Source of the DNA: Diplolepis rosae
Lineage: Eukaryota; Arthropoda; Insecta; Hymenoptera; Diplolepididae
Assembly (NCBI GenBank): GCA_030998225.1
Contig: JAPYXD010000679.1
Location: 62,001-126,000 of the forward strand
Direction: 5' to 3'
DNA: 64,000 bases
The notes beneath the pieces were generated by a model. The model was not told where the DNA came from, ran no database searches, and saw only the letters and a list, made by a program, of their open reading frames with translations. Positions 12,806-25,000 of the stretch are shown piece after piece. Position numbers and translations under genes: made by a program. The stretch's first letter is position 1; each line of letters opens with the position of its first letter.

Positions 12806-15800
12806 TTAACATACGAAAGTGTAAATACGATTTTTCAGTTTATTAAGCATGCACGTTTCAAGGTTCGAAACTAAACATTACTCAAACATTGCTTAGTATG
12901 TGATCATTTTTACTTCTCGTGATGCTAAAAACCCTTATTCGCATATTTGATATTTTTGATAATACACGATTCAATATAGCATAAAAGGTTGAAAACGAGC
13001 AATAAAACGTTTTGTTTAACATACGAAAATGCGAATGCGATTTTTAGGTTTTTGACAAAATTCACTTTTTTGGTTCGACACTAGATAATATACAAACATA
13101 CTTCTGGTGATGCTAAAAACAGTTATTCGCATATTTGATATTTTTGATAATACACGATTCAATATAGCATCAGAGGTTGAAAGCGAACAATAAAACGTTT
13201 TGTTTAACATACGAAAATGCGAATGCGATTTTTAGGTTTTTGACAAAATTCACTTTTTGGTTCGACACTGGACAATATACAAACATTGTATAATATGTGA
13301 CCATTTTTACTTGTCGCCAAGCTAAAACCAGTTATTCGCATATTTGATATTTTTGATAATACACGATTCAATATAGCATAAAAGGTTGAAAACGAGCAAT
13401 AAAACGTTTTGTTTAACATACGAAAATGCGAATGCGATTTTTAGGTTTTTGACAAAATTCACTTTTTGGTTCGACACTGGACAATATACAAACATTGTAT
13501 AATATGTGAACATTTTTACTTCTCGCGAAGCTAAAACCAGTTATTCGCATATTTGATATTTTTGATAATACACGATTCAATATAGCATAAAAGTTTGAAA
13601 GCGAGCAATAAAACGTTTTGTTTAACATACGAAAATGCGAATGCGATTTTTAGGCTTTTGACAAAATTCACTTTTTTAGGTTCGACACTAGACAATATAC
13701 AATTATTGCATAATATGTGAACATTTTTACATCTCGCAAAGCTAAAAACTGTTATTCTCATATTTGGCAACTTCGATAATACAAAGTTCAATATATCATG
13801 AAAAGGAGAAACCGAACAATATAACTTCGTGCTTAACATACGAAAGTGTAAATACGATTTTTCAGTTTATTAAGCATGCACGTTTCAAGGTTCGAAACTA
13901 AACATTACTCAAACATTGCTTAGTATGTGATCATTTTTACTTCTCGTGATGCTAAAAACAGTTATTCGCATATTTGATATTTTTGATAATACACGATTCA
14001 ATATAGCATAAAAGGTTGAAAGCGAGCAATAAAACGTTTTGTTTAACATACGAAAATGCGAATGCGATTTTTAGGTTTTTGACAAAATTCACTTTTTTGG
14101 TTCGACACTAGACAATATACAAACATACTTCTGGTGATGCTAAAAACTGTTATTCTCATATTTGATATTTTTGATAATACACGATTCAATATAGCATCAG
14201 AGGTTGAAAGCGAACAATAAAACGTTTTGTTTAACATACGAAAATGCGAATGCGATTTTTAGGTTTTTGACAAAATTCACTTTTTGGTTCGACACTGGAC
14301 AATATACAAACATTGTATAATATGTGAACATTTTTACTTCTCGCGAAGCTAAAACCAGTTATTCGCATATTTGATATTTTTGATAATACACGATTCAATA
14401 TAGCATAAAAGGTTGAAAGCGAGCAATAAAACGTTTTGTTTAACATACAAAAATGCGAATGCGATTTTTAGGCTTTTGAAAAAATTCACTATTTTTGGTT
14501 CGACACTAGACAATATACAATTATTGCATAATATGTGAACATTTTAACTTCTCGCGAAGCTAAAAACTGTTATTCTCATATTTGGCAACTTCGATAATAC
14601 AAAGTTCAATATATCATGAAAAGGAGAAACCGAACAATATAAATTCGTGCTTAACCTACGAAAGTGTAAATATGATTAAGCATTCACGTTTCAAGGTTCG
14701 AAACTAAACATTACTCAAACATTGCTTAGTATGTGATCATTTTTACTTCTCGAGATGCTAAAAACAGTTCTTCGCATATTTGATATTTTATATAATATAC
14801 GATTCAATAGATAAAAAAACGACGACAGCAAACAATAAACCTTTTTGTTGAACATACGAAAATGCGAATGCGATTTTTAGGCTTTTGACAAAATTCACTT
14901 TTTTAGGTTCGACACTAGACAATATACAATTATTGCATAATATGTGAACATTTTTACATCTCGCAAAGCTAAAAACTGTTATTCTCATATTTGATATTTT
15001 TGATAATACACGATTCAATATAGCATCAAAGGTTGAAAGCGAACAATAAAACGTTTTGTTTAACATACGAAAATGCGAATGCGATTTTTAGGTTTTTGAC
15101 AAAATTCACTTTTTTATTCTCGACACTAGACAATATACAATTATTGCATAATATGTGAACATTTTTACTTCTCGCGAAGCTAAAAACTGTTATTCTCATA
15201 TTTGGCAACTTCGATAATACAAAGTTCAATATATCATGAAAAGGAGAAACCGAACAATATAACTTCGTGCTTAACATACGAAAGTGTAAATACGATATTT
15301 CAGTTTATTAAGCATGCACGTTTCAAGGTTCGAAACTAAACATTACTCAAACATTGCTTAGTATGTGATCATTTTTACTTCTGGTGATGCTAAAAACAGT
15401 TATTCGAATGCGATTTTTAGGTTTTTGACAAAATTCACTTTTTTGGTTCGACACTAGACAATATACAAACATGGCATAATATGTGAACATTTTAACTTCT
15501 CGCGAAGCTAAAAACTGTTATTCTCATATTTGGCTACTTCGATAATACACAGTTCAATATATCATGAAATGGAGAAACCGAACAATATAACTTCGTGCTT
15601 AAGCTACGAAAGTGTAAATACGATTTTTAAGATTATTAAGCATGCACGTTTCAAGGTTCGAAACTAAACATTACTCAAACATTGCGTAATATGTGAACAT
15701 TTTTACTTCTCGCCAAGCTAAAACCAGTTATTCGCATATTTGATATTTTTGATAATACACGATTCAATAGAGAAAAAAAGGTTGAAAGCGAGCAATAAAA

Positions 15801-16019
15801 CGTTTTGTTTAACATACGAAAATGCGAATGCGATTTTTAGGCTTTTGAAAAAATTCACTATTTTTGGTTCGACACTAGACAATATACAATTATTGCATAA
15901 TATGTGAACATTTTAACTTCTCGCGAAGCTAAAAACTGTTATTCTCATATTTGGCAACTTCGATAATACAAAGTTCAATATATCATGAAAAGGAGAAACC
16001 GAACAATATAACTTCGTGC
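12806..16019 (+). repeat. Composite HOR copy III (3214 bp, last module cut)
   Basis: Pentamer 12806-13832 (1027 bp), tetramer 13833-14650 (818), E-box trimer 14651-15270 (620), fusion 15271-15598 (328), then a shortened final module 15599-16019 (421). In that module class A passes at about 15685 straight into a C-type second half, so a whole monomer's worth of sequence has gone. Corresponding landmarks of copies II and III lie 3405-3422 bp apart. Confidence 0.86.
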
Positions 16020-17257
16020 TTAACATACGAAAGTGTAAATACGATTAAGCATGCACGTTTCAAGGTTCGAAACTAAACATTACTCAAACATTGCTTAGTA
16101 TGTGATCATTTTTACTTCTCGTGATGCTAAAAACAGTTATTCGCATATTTGATATTTTTGATAATACACGATTCAATAGAGAAAAAAACGAAGACAGCAA
16201 ACAATAAAACTTTTTGTTGAACATACGAAAATGCGAATGCGATTTTTAGGCTTTTGACAAAATTCACTTTTTTTGGTTCGACACTAGACAATATACAATT
16301 ATTGCATAATATGTGAACATTTTTACATCTCGCAAAGCTAAAAACTGTTATTCTCATATTTGATATTTTTAATAATACACGATTCAATATAGCATCAAAG
16401 GTTGAAAGCGAACAATAAAACGTTTTGTTTAACATACGAAAATGCGAATGCGATTTTTAGGTTTTTGACAAAATTCACTTTTTTGGTTCGACACTAGACA
16501 ATATACAAACATTGCATAATATGTGAACATTTTAACTTCTCGCGAAGCTAAAAACTGTTATTCTCATATTTGGCAACTTCGATAATACAAAGTTCAATAT
16601 ATCATGAAAAGGAGAAACCGAACAATATAACTTCGTGCTTAACCTACGAAAGTGTAAATATGATTAAGCATGCACGTTTCAAGGTTCGAAACTAAACATT
16701 ACTCAAACATTGCTTAGTATGTGATCATTTTTACTTCTCGTGATGCTAAAAACAGTTATTCGCATATTTGATATTTTTGATAATACACGATTCAATAGAG
16801 AAAAAAACGAAGACAGCAAACAAGAAAACTTTTTGTTTAACATACGAAAATGCGAATGCGATTTTTAGGCTTTTGACAAAATTCACTTTTTTTGGTTCGA
16901 CACTAGACAATATACAATTATTGCATAATATGTGAACATTTTTACATCTCGCAAAGCTAAAAACTGTTATTCTCATATTTGATATTTTTAATAATACACG
17001 ATTCAATATAGCATCAAAGGTTGAAAGCGAACAATAAAACGTTTTGTTTAACATACGAAAATGCGAATGCGATTTTTAGGTTTTTGACAAAATTCACTTT
17101 TTTGGTTCGACACTAGACAATATACAAACATTGCATAATATGTGAACATTTTAACTTCTCGCGAAGCTAAAAACTGTTATTCTCATATTTGGCAACTTCG
17201 ATAATACAAAGTTCAATATATCATGAAAAGGAGAAACCGAACAATATAACTTCGTGC
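16020..17257 (+). repeat. Two E-box trimers in tandem (619 + 619 bp)
   Basis: Modules 16020-16638 and 16639-17257 are equal in length and share private variants such as gatatttttaataatacacg near 16370 and 16989. They are therefore a recent doubling, separate from the one at 5239-6475, where only the first copy has that variant (near 5585). Confidence 0.85.
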
Positions 17258-18815
17258 TTAACCTACGAAAGTGTAAATATGAATATAAAGAATAAAAAGC
17301 ATTCACGTTTCAAGGTTCGAAACTAAACATTACTCAAACATTGCTTAGTATGTGAGCATTGTTGCTTCTCGGGATGCTAAAAACAGTTATTCGAATGCGA
17401 TTTTTAGGTTTTTGAAAAATTTAACTTTTTTGGTTCGACACTAGACAATATACAAACATTGCATAATATGTGAACATTTTAACTTCTCGCGAAGCTAAAA
17501 ACTGTTATTCTCATATTTGGCTACTTCGATAATACACAGTTCAATATATCATGAAAAGGAGAAACCGAACAATATAACTTCGTGCTTAACATACGAAAGT
17601 GTAAATATGATTAAGCATGCACGTTTCAAGGTTCGAAACTAAACATTACTCAAACATTGCTTAGTATGTGATCATTTTTACTTCTCGTGATGCGAAAAAC
17701 AGTTCTTCGCATATTTGATATTTTAGATAATATACGATTCAATAGAGAAAAAAACGAAGACAGCGAGCAATAAAACGTTTTGTTTAACATACGAAAATGC
17801 GAATGCGATTTTTAGGCTTTTGGCAAAATTCACTTTTTTTGGTTCGACACTAGACAATATACAATTATTGCATAATATGTGAACATTTTTACTTCTCGCG
17901 AAGCTAAAAACTGTTATTCTCATATTTGGCAACTTCGATAATACAAAGTTCAATATATCATGAAAAGGAGAAACCGAACAATATAACTTCGTGCTTAACA
18001 TACGAAAGTGTAAATACGATTTTTCAGTTTATTAAGCATGCACGTTTCAAGGTTCGAAACTAAACATTACTCAAACATTGCTTAGTATGTGATCATTTTT
18101 ACTTCTCGTGATGCTAAAAACAGTTATTCGCATATTTGATATTTTTGATAATACACGATTCAATATAGCATAAAAGGTTGAAAACGAGCAATAAAACGTT
18201 TTGTTTAACATACGAAAATGCGAATGCGATTTTTAGGTTTTTGACAAAATTCACTTTTTTGGTTCGACACTAGATAATATGCAAACATACTTCTGGTGAT
18301 GCTAAAAACAGTTATTCGCATATTTGATATTTTTGATAATACACGATTCAATATAGCATAATAGGTTGAAAGCGAGCAATAAAACGTTTTGTTTAACATA
18401 CGAAAATGCGAATGCGATTTTTAGGTTTTTGACAAAATTCACTTTTTTAGGTTCGACACTAGATAATATGCAAACATTGCATAATATGTGAATATTTATA
18501 CTTCTCGCCAAGCTAAAACCAGTTATTCGCATATTTGATAAATTAGATAATACACGATTCAATATATCATAAAATGTAGAAAGCGAGCAATAAAACATTT
18601 TGTTTAACATACGAAAATGCGAATGCGATTTTTAGGTTTTTGACAAAATTCACTTTTTTATTCTCGACACTAGACAATATACAATTATTGCATAATATGT
18701 GAACATTTTTACTTCTCGCGAAGCTAAAAACTGTTATTCTCATATTTGCCAACTTCGATAATACACAATTCAAAAATATCATGAAAAGGAGAAACCGAAC
18801 AATATAACTTCGTGC
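17258..18815 (+). repeat. Fusion, short dimer and A-D-C-B tetramer
   Basis: Fusion monomer 17258-17585 has an odd insertion at about 17281-17298 (gaatataaagaataaaaag) before cattcacg. Dimer 17586-17994 (409 bp) joins an E-box-type A to a B. Tetramer 17995-18815 (821 bp) has a C monomer with altered sequence at about 18538-18600 (gataaattagataatac, then aaaatgtagaaagc). Confidence 0.78.
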
Positions 18816-20591
18816 TTAACATACGAAAGTGTAAATACGATATTTCAGTTTATTAAGCATGCACGTTTCAAGGTTCGAAACTAAACATTACTCAAACATT
18901 GCTTAGTATGTGATCATTTTTACTTCTGGTGATGCTAAAAACAGTTATTCGAATGCGATTTTTAGGTTTTTGACAAAATTCACTTTTTTGGTTCGACACT
19001 AGACAATATACAAACATTGCATAATATGTGAACATTTTAACTTCTCGCGAAGCTAAAAACTGTTATTCTCATATTTGGCTACTTCGATAATACACAGTTC
19101 AATATATCATGAAATGGAGAAACCGAACAATATAACTTCGTGCTTAAGCTACGAAAGTGTAAATACGATTTTTAAGATTATTAAGCATGCACGTTTCAAG
19201 GTTTGAAACTAAACATTACTCAAACATTGCTTAGTATGTGATCATTTTTACTTCTGGTGATGCTAAAAACAGTTATTCGCATATTTGATATTTTTGATAA
19301 TACACGATTCAATATAGCATAATAGGTTGAAAGCGAACAATAAAACGTTTTGTTTAACATACGAAAATGCGAATGCGATTTTTAGGTTTTTGACAAAATT
19401 CACTTTTTGGTTCGACACTAGACAATATACAAACATTGTATAATATGTGAATATTTTTACTTCTCGCCAAGCTAAAACCAGTTATTCGCATATTTGATAT
19501 TTTTGATAATACACGATTCAATATAGCATAAAAGGTTGAAAGCGAGCAATAAAACGTTTTGTTTAACATACGAAAATGCGAATGCGATTTTTAGGCTTTT
19601 GACAAAATTCACTTTTTTTGGTTCGACACTAGACAATATACAATTATTGCATAATATGTGAACATTTTTACATCTCGCAAAGCTAAAAACTGTTATTCTC
19701 ATATTTGGCAAGTTAAATAATACACTTTTCAATATATCATGAAATGGAGAAACCGAACAATATAACTTCGTGCTTAACATACGAAAGTGTAAATACGATA
19801 TTTCAGTTTATTAAGCATGCACGTTTCAAGGTTCGAAACTAAACATTACTCAAACATTGCTTAGTATGTGATCATTTTTACTTCTCGTGATGCTAAAAAC
19901 AGTTATTCGCATATTTGATATTTTTGATAATACACGATTCAATATAGCATAAAAGGTTGAAAACGAGCAATAAAACGTTTTGTTTAACATACGAAAATGC
20001 GAATGCGATTTTTAGGTTTTTGACAAAATTCACTTTTTTGGTTCGACACTAGACAATATACAAACATACTTCTGGTGATGCTAAAAACAGTTATTCGCAT
20101 ATTTGATATTTTTGATAATACACGATTCAATATAGCATCAGAGGTTGAAAGCGAACAATAAAACGTTTTGTTTAACATACGAAAATGCGAATGCGATTTT
20201 TAGGTTTTTGACAAAATTCACTTTTTGGTTCGACACTGGACAATATACAAACATTGTATAATATGTGAACATTTTTACTTGTCGCGATGCTAAAAACAGT
20301 TATTCGCATATTTGATATTTTTGATAATACACGATTCAATAGAGAAAAAAAGGTTGAAAGCGAGCAATAAAACGTTTTGTTTAACATACGAAAATGCGAA
20401 TGCGATTTTTAGGCTTTTGAAAAAATTCACTATTTTTGGTTCGACACTAGACAATATACAATTATTGCATAATATGTGAACATTTTTACTTCTCGCGAAG
20501 CTAAAAACTGTTATTCTCATATTTGGCAACTTCGATAATACAAAGTTCAATATATCATGAAAAGGAGAAACCGAACAATATAACTTCGTGC
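18816..20591 (+). repeat. Last proximal-type block: fusion, A-C-B, A-D-C-B
   Basis: Fusion 18816-19143 (328 bp), trimer 19144-19773 (630) and tetramer 19774-20591 (818). This is the last place I find the 328-bp fusion. The B monomer of the trimer has a divergent patch at about 19708-19735 (ggcaagttaaataatacac). Confidence 0.8.
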
Positions 20592-22011
20592 TTAACCTAC
20601 GAAAGTGTAAATATGATTAAGCATGCACGTTTCAAGGTTCGAAACTAAACATTACTCAAACATTGCTTAGTATGTGATCATTTTTACTTCTCGTGATGCT
20701 AAAAACAGTTATTCGCATATTTGATATTTTTGATAATACACGATTCAATAGAGAAAAAAACGAATACAGCAAACAATAAACCTTTTTGTTGAACATACGA
20801 AAATGCGAATGCGATTTTTAGGCTTTTGACAAAATTCACTTTTTTAGGTTCGACACTAGACAATATACAATTATTGCATAATATGTGAACATTTTTACAT
20901 CTCGCAAAGCTAAAAACTGTTATTCTCATATTTGATATTTTTGATAATACACGATTCAATATAGCATCAAAGGTTGAAAGCGAACAATAAAACGTTTTGT
21001 TTAACATACGAAAATGCGAATGCGATTTTTAGGTTTTTGACAAAATTCACTTTTTGGTTCGACACTGGACAATATACAAACATTGTATAATATGTGAACA
21101 TTTTTACTTCTCGCGAAGCTAAAAACTGTTATTCTCATATTTGGCAACTTCGATAATACAAAGTTCAATATAGCATAAAAGGTTGAAAACGAGCAATAAA
21201 ACGTTTTGTTTAACATACGAAAATGCGAATGCGATTTTTAGGTTTTTGACAAAATTCACTTTTTTGGTTCGACACTAGACAATATACAAACATTGCATAA
21301 TATGTGAACATTTTAACTTCTCGCGAAGCTAAAAACTGTTATTCTCATATTTGGCAACTTCGATAATACACAGTTCAATATATCATGAAATGGAGAAACC
21401 GAACAATATAACTTCGTGCTTAAGCTACGAAAGTGTAAATACGATTTTTAAGATTATTAAGCATGCACGTTTCAAGGTTTGAAACTAAACATTACTCAAA
21501 CATTGCATAGTATGTGATCATTTTTACTTCTGGTGATGCTAAAAACAGTTATTCGCATGCTTGATATTTTTGATAATACACGATTCAATATAGCATAATA
21601 GGTTGAAAGCGAACAATAAAACGTTTTGTTAAACATACGAAAATGCGAATGCGATTTTTCGGTTTTTGAAAAAATTCACTTTTTGGTTCGACACTAGACA
21701 ATATACAAACATTGTATAATATGTGAATATTTATACTTCTCTCCAAGCTAAAACCAGTTATTCGCATATTTGATATTTTTGATAATACACGATTCAATAT
21801 AGCATCAAAGGTTGAAAGCGAACAATAAAACGTTTTGTTTAACATACGAAAATGCGAATGCGATTTTTAGGTTTTTGACAAAATTCACTTTTTTAGGTTC
21901 GACACTAGACAATATACAATTATTGCATAATATGTGAACATTTTTACATTACGCAAAGCTAAAAACTGTTATTCTCATATTTGGCAACTTCGATAATACA
22001 CAATTAAATAT
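20592..22011 (+). repeat. Transition zone between proximal and distal domains
   Basis: Begins with an E-box type A (E box at about 20748) and a C-like monomer. Next comes a hybrid monomer at 21001-21209: a B body to aatacaaagttcaatata, then a C tail gcataaaaggttg. A normal B (21210-21419), a class A and C-type monomers with private variants (gcatgcttgatattt near 21556, aacgttttgttaaacatac near 21625) follow. The final B runs into the tgtatagatgattcc tail. Confidence 0.7.
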
Positions 22012-25000
22012 AGCATGTATAGATGATTCCGAACAATATAACTTTGTGCTTAACATACGAAAGTGTAAATACGATTTTTCAGTTTATTAAGCATACACGT
22101 TTCAAGGTTCGAAACTAAACATTACTCTAACATTGCTTTAGTATGTGATCATTTTTACTTCTCGTGATGCTAAAAACAGTTATTCGCATATTTGATATTT
22201 TTGATAATACACGATTCAATATAGCATAAAAGGTTGAAAGCGAGCAATAAAACGTTTTGTTTAACATACGAAAATGCGAATGCGATATTAAGGACTAACA
22301 AAAAATTCACTTTTTTGGTTCGACACTAGACAATATACAAACATTGCATAATATGTGAACATTTTAACTTCTCGCGAAGCTAAAAACTGTTATTCTCATA
22401 TTTGGCAACTTCGATAATACACAGTAAATATGATTTTTAAGATTATTAAGCATGCACGTTTCAAGGTTCGAAACTAAACATTACTCAAACATTGCTTAGT
22501 ATGTGATCATTTTTACTTCTCGTGATGCTAAAAACAGTTATTCGCATATTTGATATTTTTGATAATACACGATTCAATATAGCATAAAAGGTTGAAAGCG
22601 AGCAATAAAACGTTTTGTTTAACATACGAAAATGCGAATGCGATTTTTAGGTTTTTGACAAAATTCACTTTTTTGGTTCGACACTAGACAATATACAAAC
22701 ATTGCATAATATGTAAACATTTTAACATCTCGCAAAGCTAAAAACTGTTATTCTCATATTCGATATTTTTGATAATACACGATTCAATATAGCACCAAAG
22801 GTTGAAAGCGAGCAATAAAACGTTTTGTGTAACATACGAAAATGCGAATGCGATTTTTAGGTTTTTGACAAAATTCACTTTTTTGGTTCGACACTAGACA
22901 ATATACAAACATTGCATAATATGTGAACATTTTTACTTCTCGCGAAGCTAAAAACTGTTATTCTCATATTTGGCAACTTCGATAATACAAAGTTCAATAT
23001 ATCATGAAAAGGAGAAACCGAACAATATAACTTCGTGCTTAACATACGAAAGTGTAAATACGATATTTCAGTTTATTAAGCATGCACGTTTCAAGGTTCG
23101 AAACTAAACATTACTCAAACATTGCTTTGTATGTCATGATTTTTACTTCTGGTGATGCTAAAAACAGTTATTCGCATATTTGATATTTTTGATAATACAC
23201 GATTCAATATAGCATAATAGGTTGAAAGCGAACAATAAAACGTTTTGTTTAACATACGAAAATGCGAATGCGATTTTTAGGCTTTTGACAAAATTCACTT
23301 TTTTAGGTTCGACACTAGATAATATGCAAACATTGCATAATATGTGAATATTTATACTTCTCGCCAAGCTAAAACCAGTTATTCGCATATTTGATATTTT
23401 TGATAATACACGATTCAATATAGCATAAAAGGTTGAAAGCGAGCAATAAAACGTTTTGTTTAACATACGAAAATGCGAATGCGATATTTCAGTTTATTAA
23501 GCATGCACGTTTCAAGGTTCAAAACTAAACATTACTCAAACATTGCTTTGTATGTCATGATTTTTACTTCTGGTGATGCTAAAAACAATTATTCGCATAT
23601 TTGATATTTTTGATAATACACGATTCAACATAGCATAAAAGGTTGAAAGCGAACAATAAAATATTTTGTTTAACATACGAAAATGCGAATGCGATTTTTA
23701 GGTTTTTGACAAAATTCACTTTTTTGGTTCGACACTAGATAATATGCAAACATTGCATAATATGTGAATATTTATACTTCTCGCCAAGCTAAAACCAGTT
23801 ATTCGCATATTTGATATTTTTGATAATACACGATTCAATATAGCATAAAAGGTTGAAAACGAGCAATAAAACGTTTTGTTTAACATACGAAAATGCGAAT
23901 GCGATTTTTAGGTTTTTGACAAAATTCACTTTTTTGGTTCGACACTAGACAATATACAAACATTGCATAATATGTGAACATTTTAACTTCTCGCGAAGCT
24001 AAAAACTGTTATTCTCATATTTGGCTACTTCGATAATACACAGTTCAATATATCATGAAAAGGAGAAACCGAACAATATAACTTCGTGCTTAAGCTACGA
24101 AAGTGTAAATACGATTTTTAAGATTATTAAGCATGCACGTTTCAAGGTTTGAAACTAAACATTACTCAAACATTGCTTAGTATGTGATCATTTTTACTTC
24201 TGGTGATGCTAAAAACAGTTATTCGCATATTTGATATTTTTGATAATACACGATTCAATAGAGAAAAAAAGGTTGAAAGCGAGCAATAAAACGTTTTGTT
24301 TAACATACGAAAATGCGAATGCGATTTTTAGGTTTTTGACAAAATTCACTTTTTTGGTTCGACACTAGACAATATACAAACATTGCATAATATGTGAACA
24401 TTTTAACTTCTCGCGAAGCTAAAAACTGTTATTCTCATATTTGGCTACTTCGATAATACACAGTTCAATATATCATGAAATGGAGAAACCGAACAATATA
24501 ACTTCGTGCTTAAGCTACGAAAGTGTAAATACGATTTTTAAGATTATTAAGCATGCACGTTTCAAGGTTCGAAACTAAACATTACTCAAACATTGCTTAG
24601 TATGTGATCATTTTTACTTCTCGTGATGCTAAAAACAGTTATTCGCATATTTGATATTTTTGATAATACACGATTCAATATAGCATAAAAGGTTGAAAGC
24701 GAGCAATAAAACGTTTTGTTTAACATACGAAAATGCGAATGCGATTTTTAGGCTTTTGACAAAATTCACTTTTTTAGGTTCGACACTAGACAATATACAA
24801 TTATTGCATAATATGTGAATATTTATACTTCTCGCCAAGCTAAAACCAGTTATTCGCATATTTGATATTTTTGATAATACACGATTCAATATAGCATAAA
24901 AGGTTGAAAGCGAGCAATAAAACGTTGTGTTTAACATACGAAAATGCGAATGCGACTTTTAGGTTTTTGACAAAATTCACTTTTTGGTTCGACACTGGAC

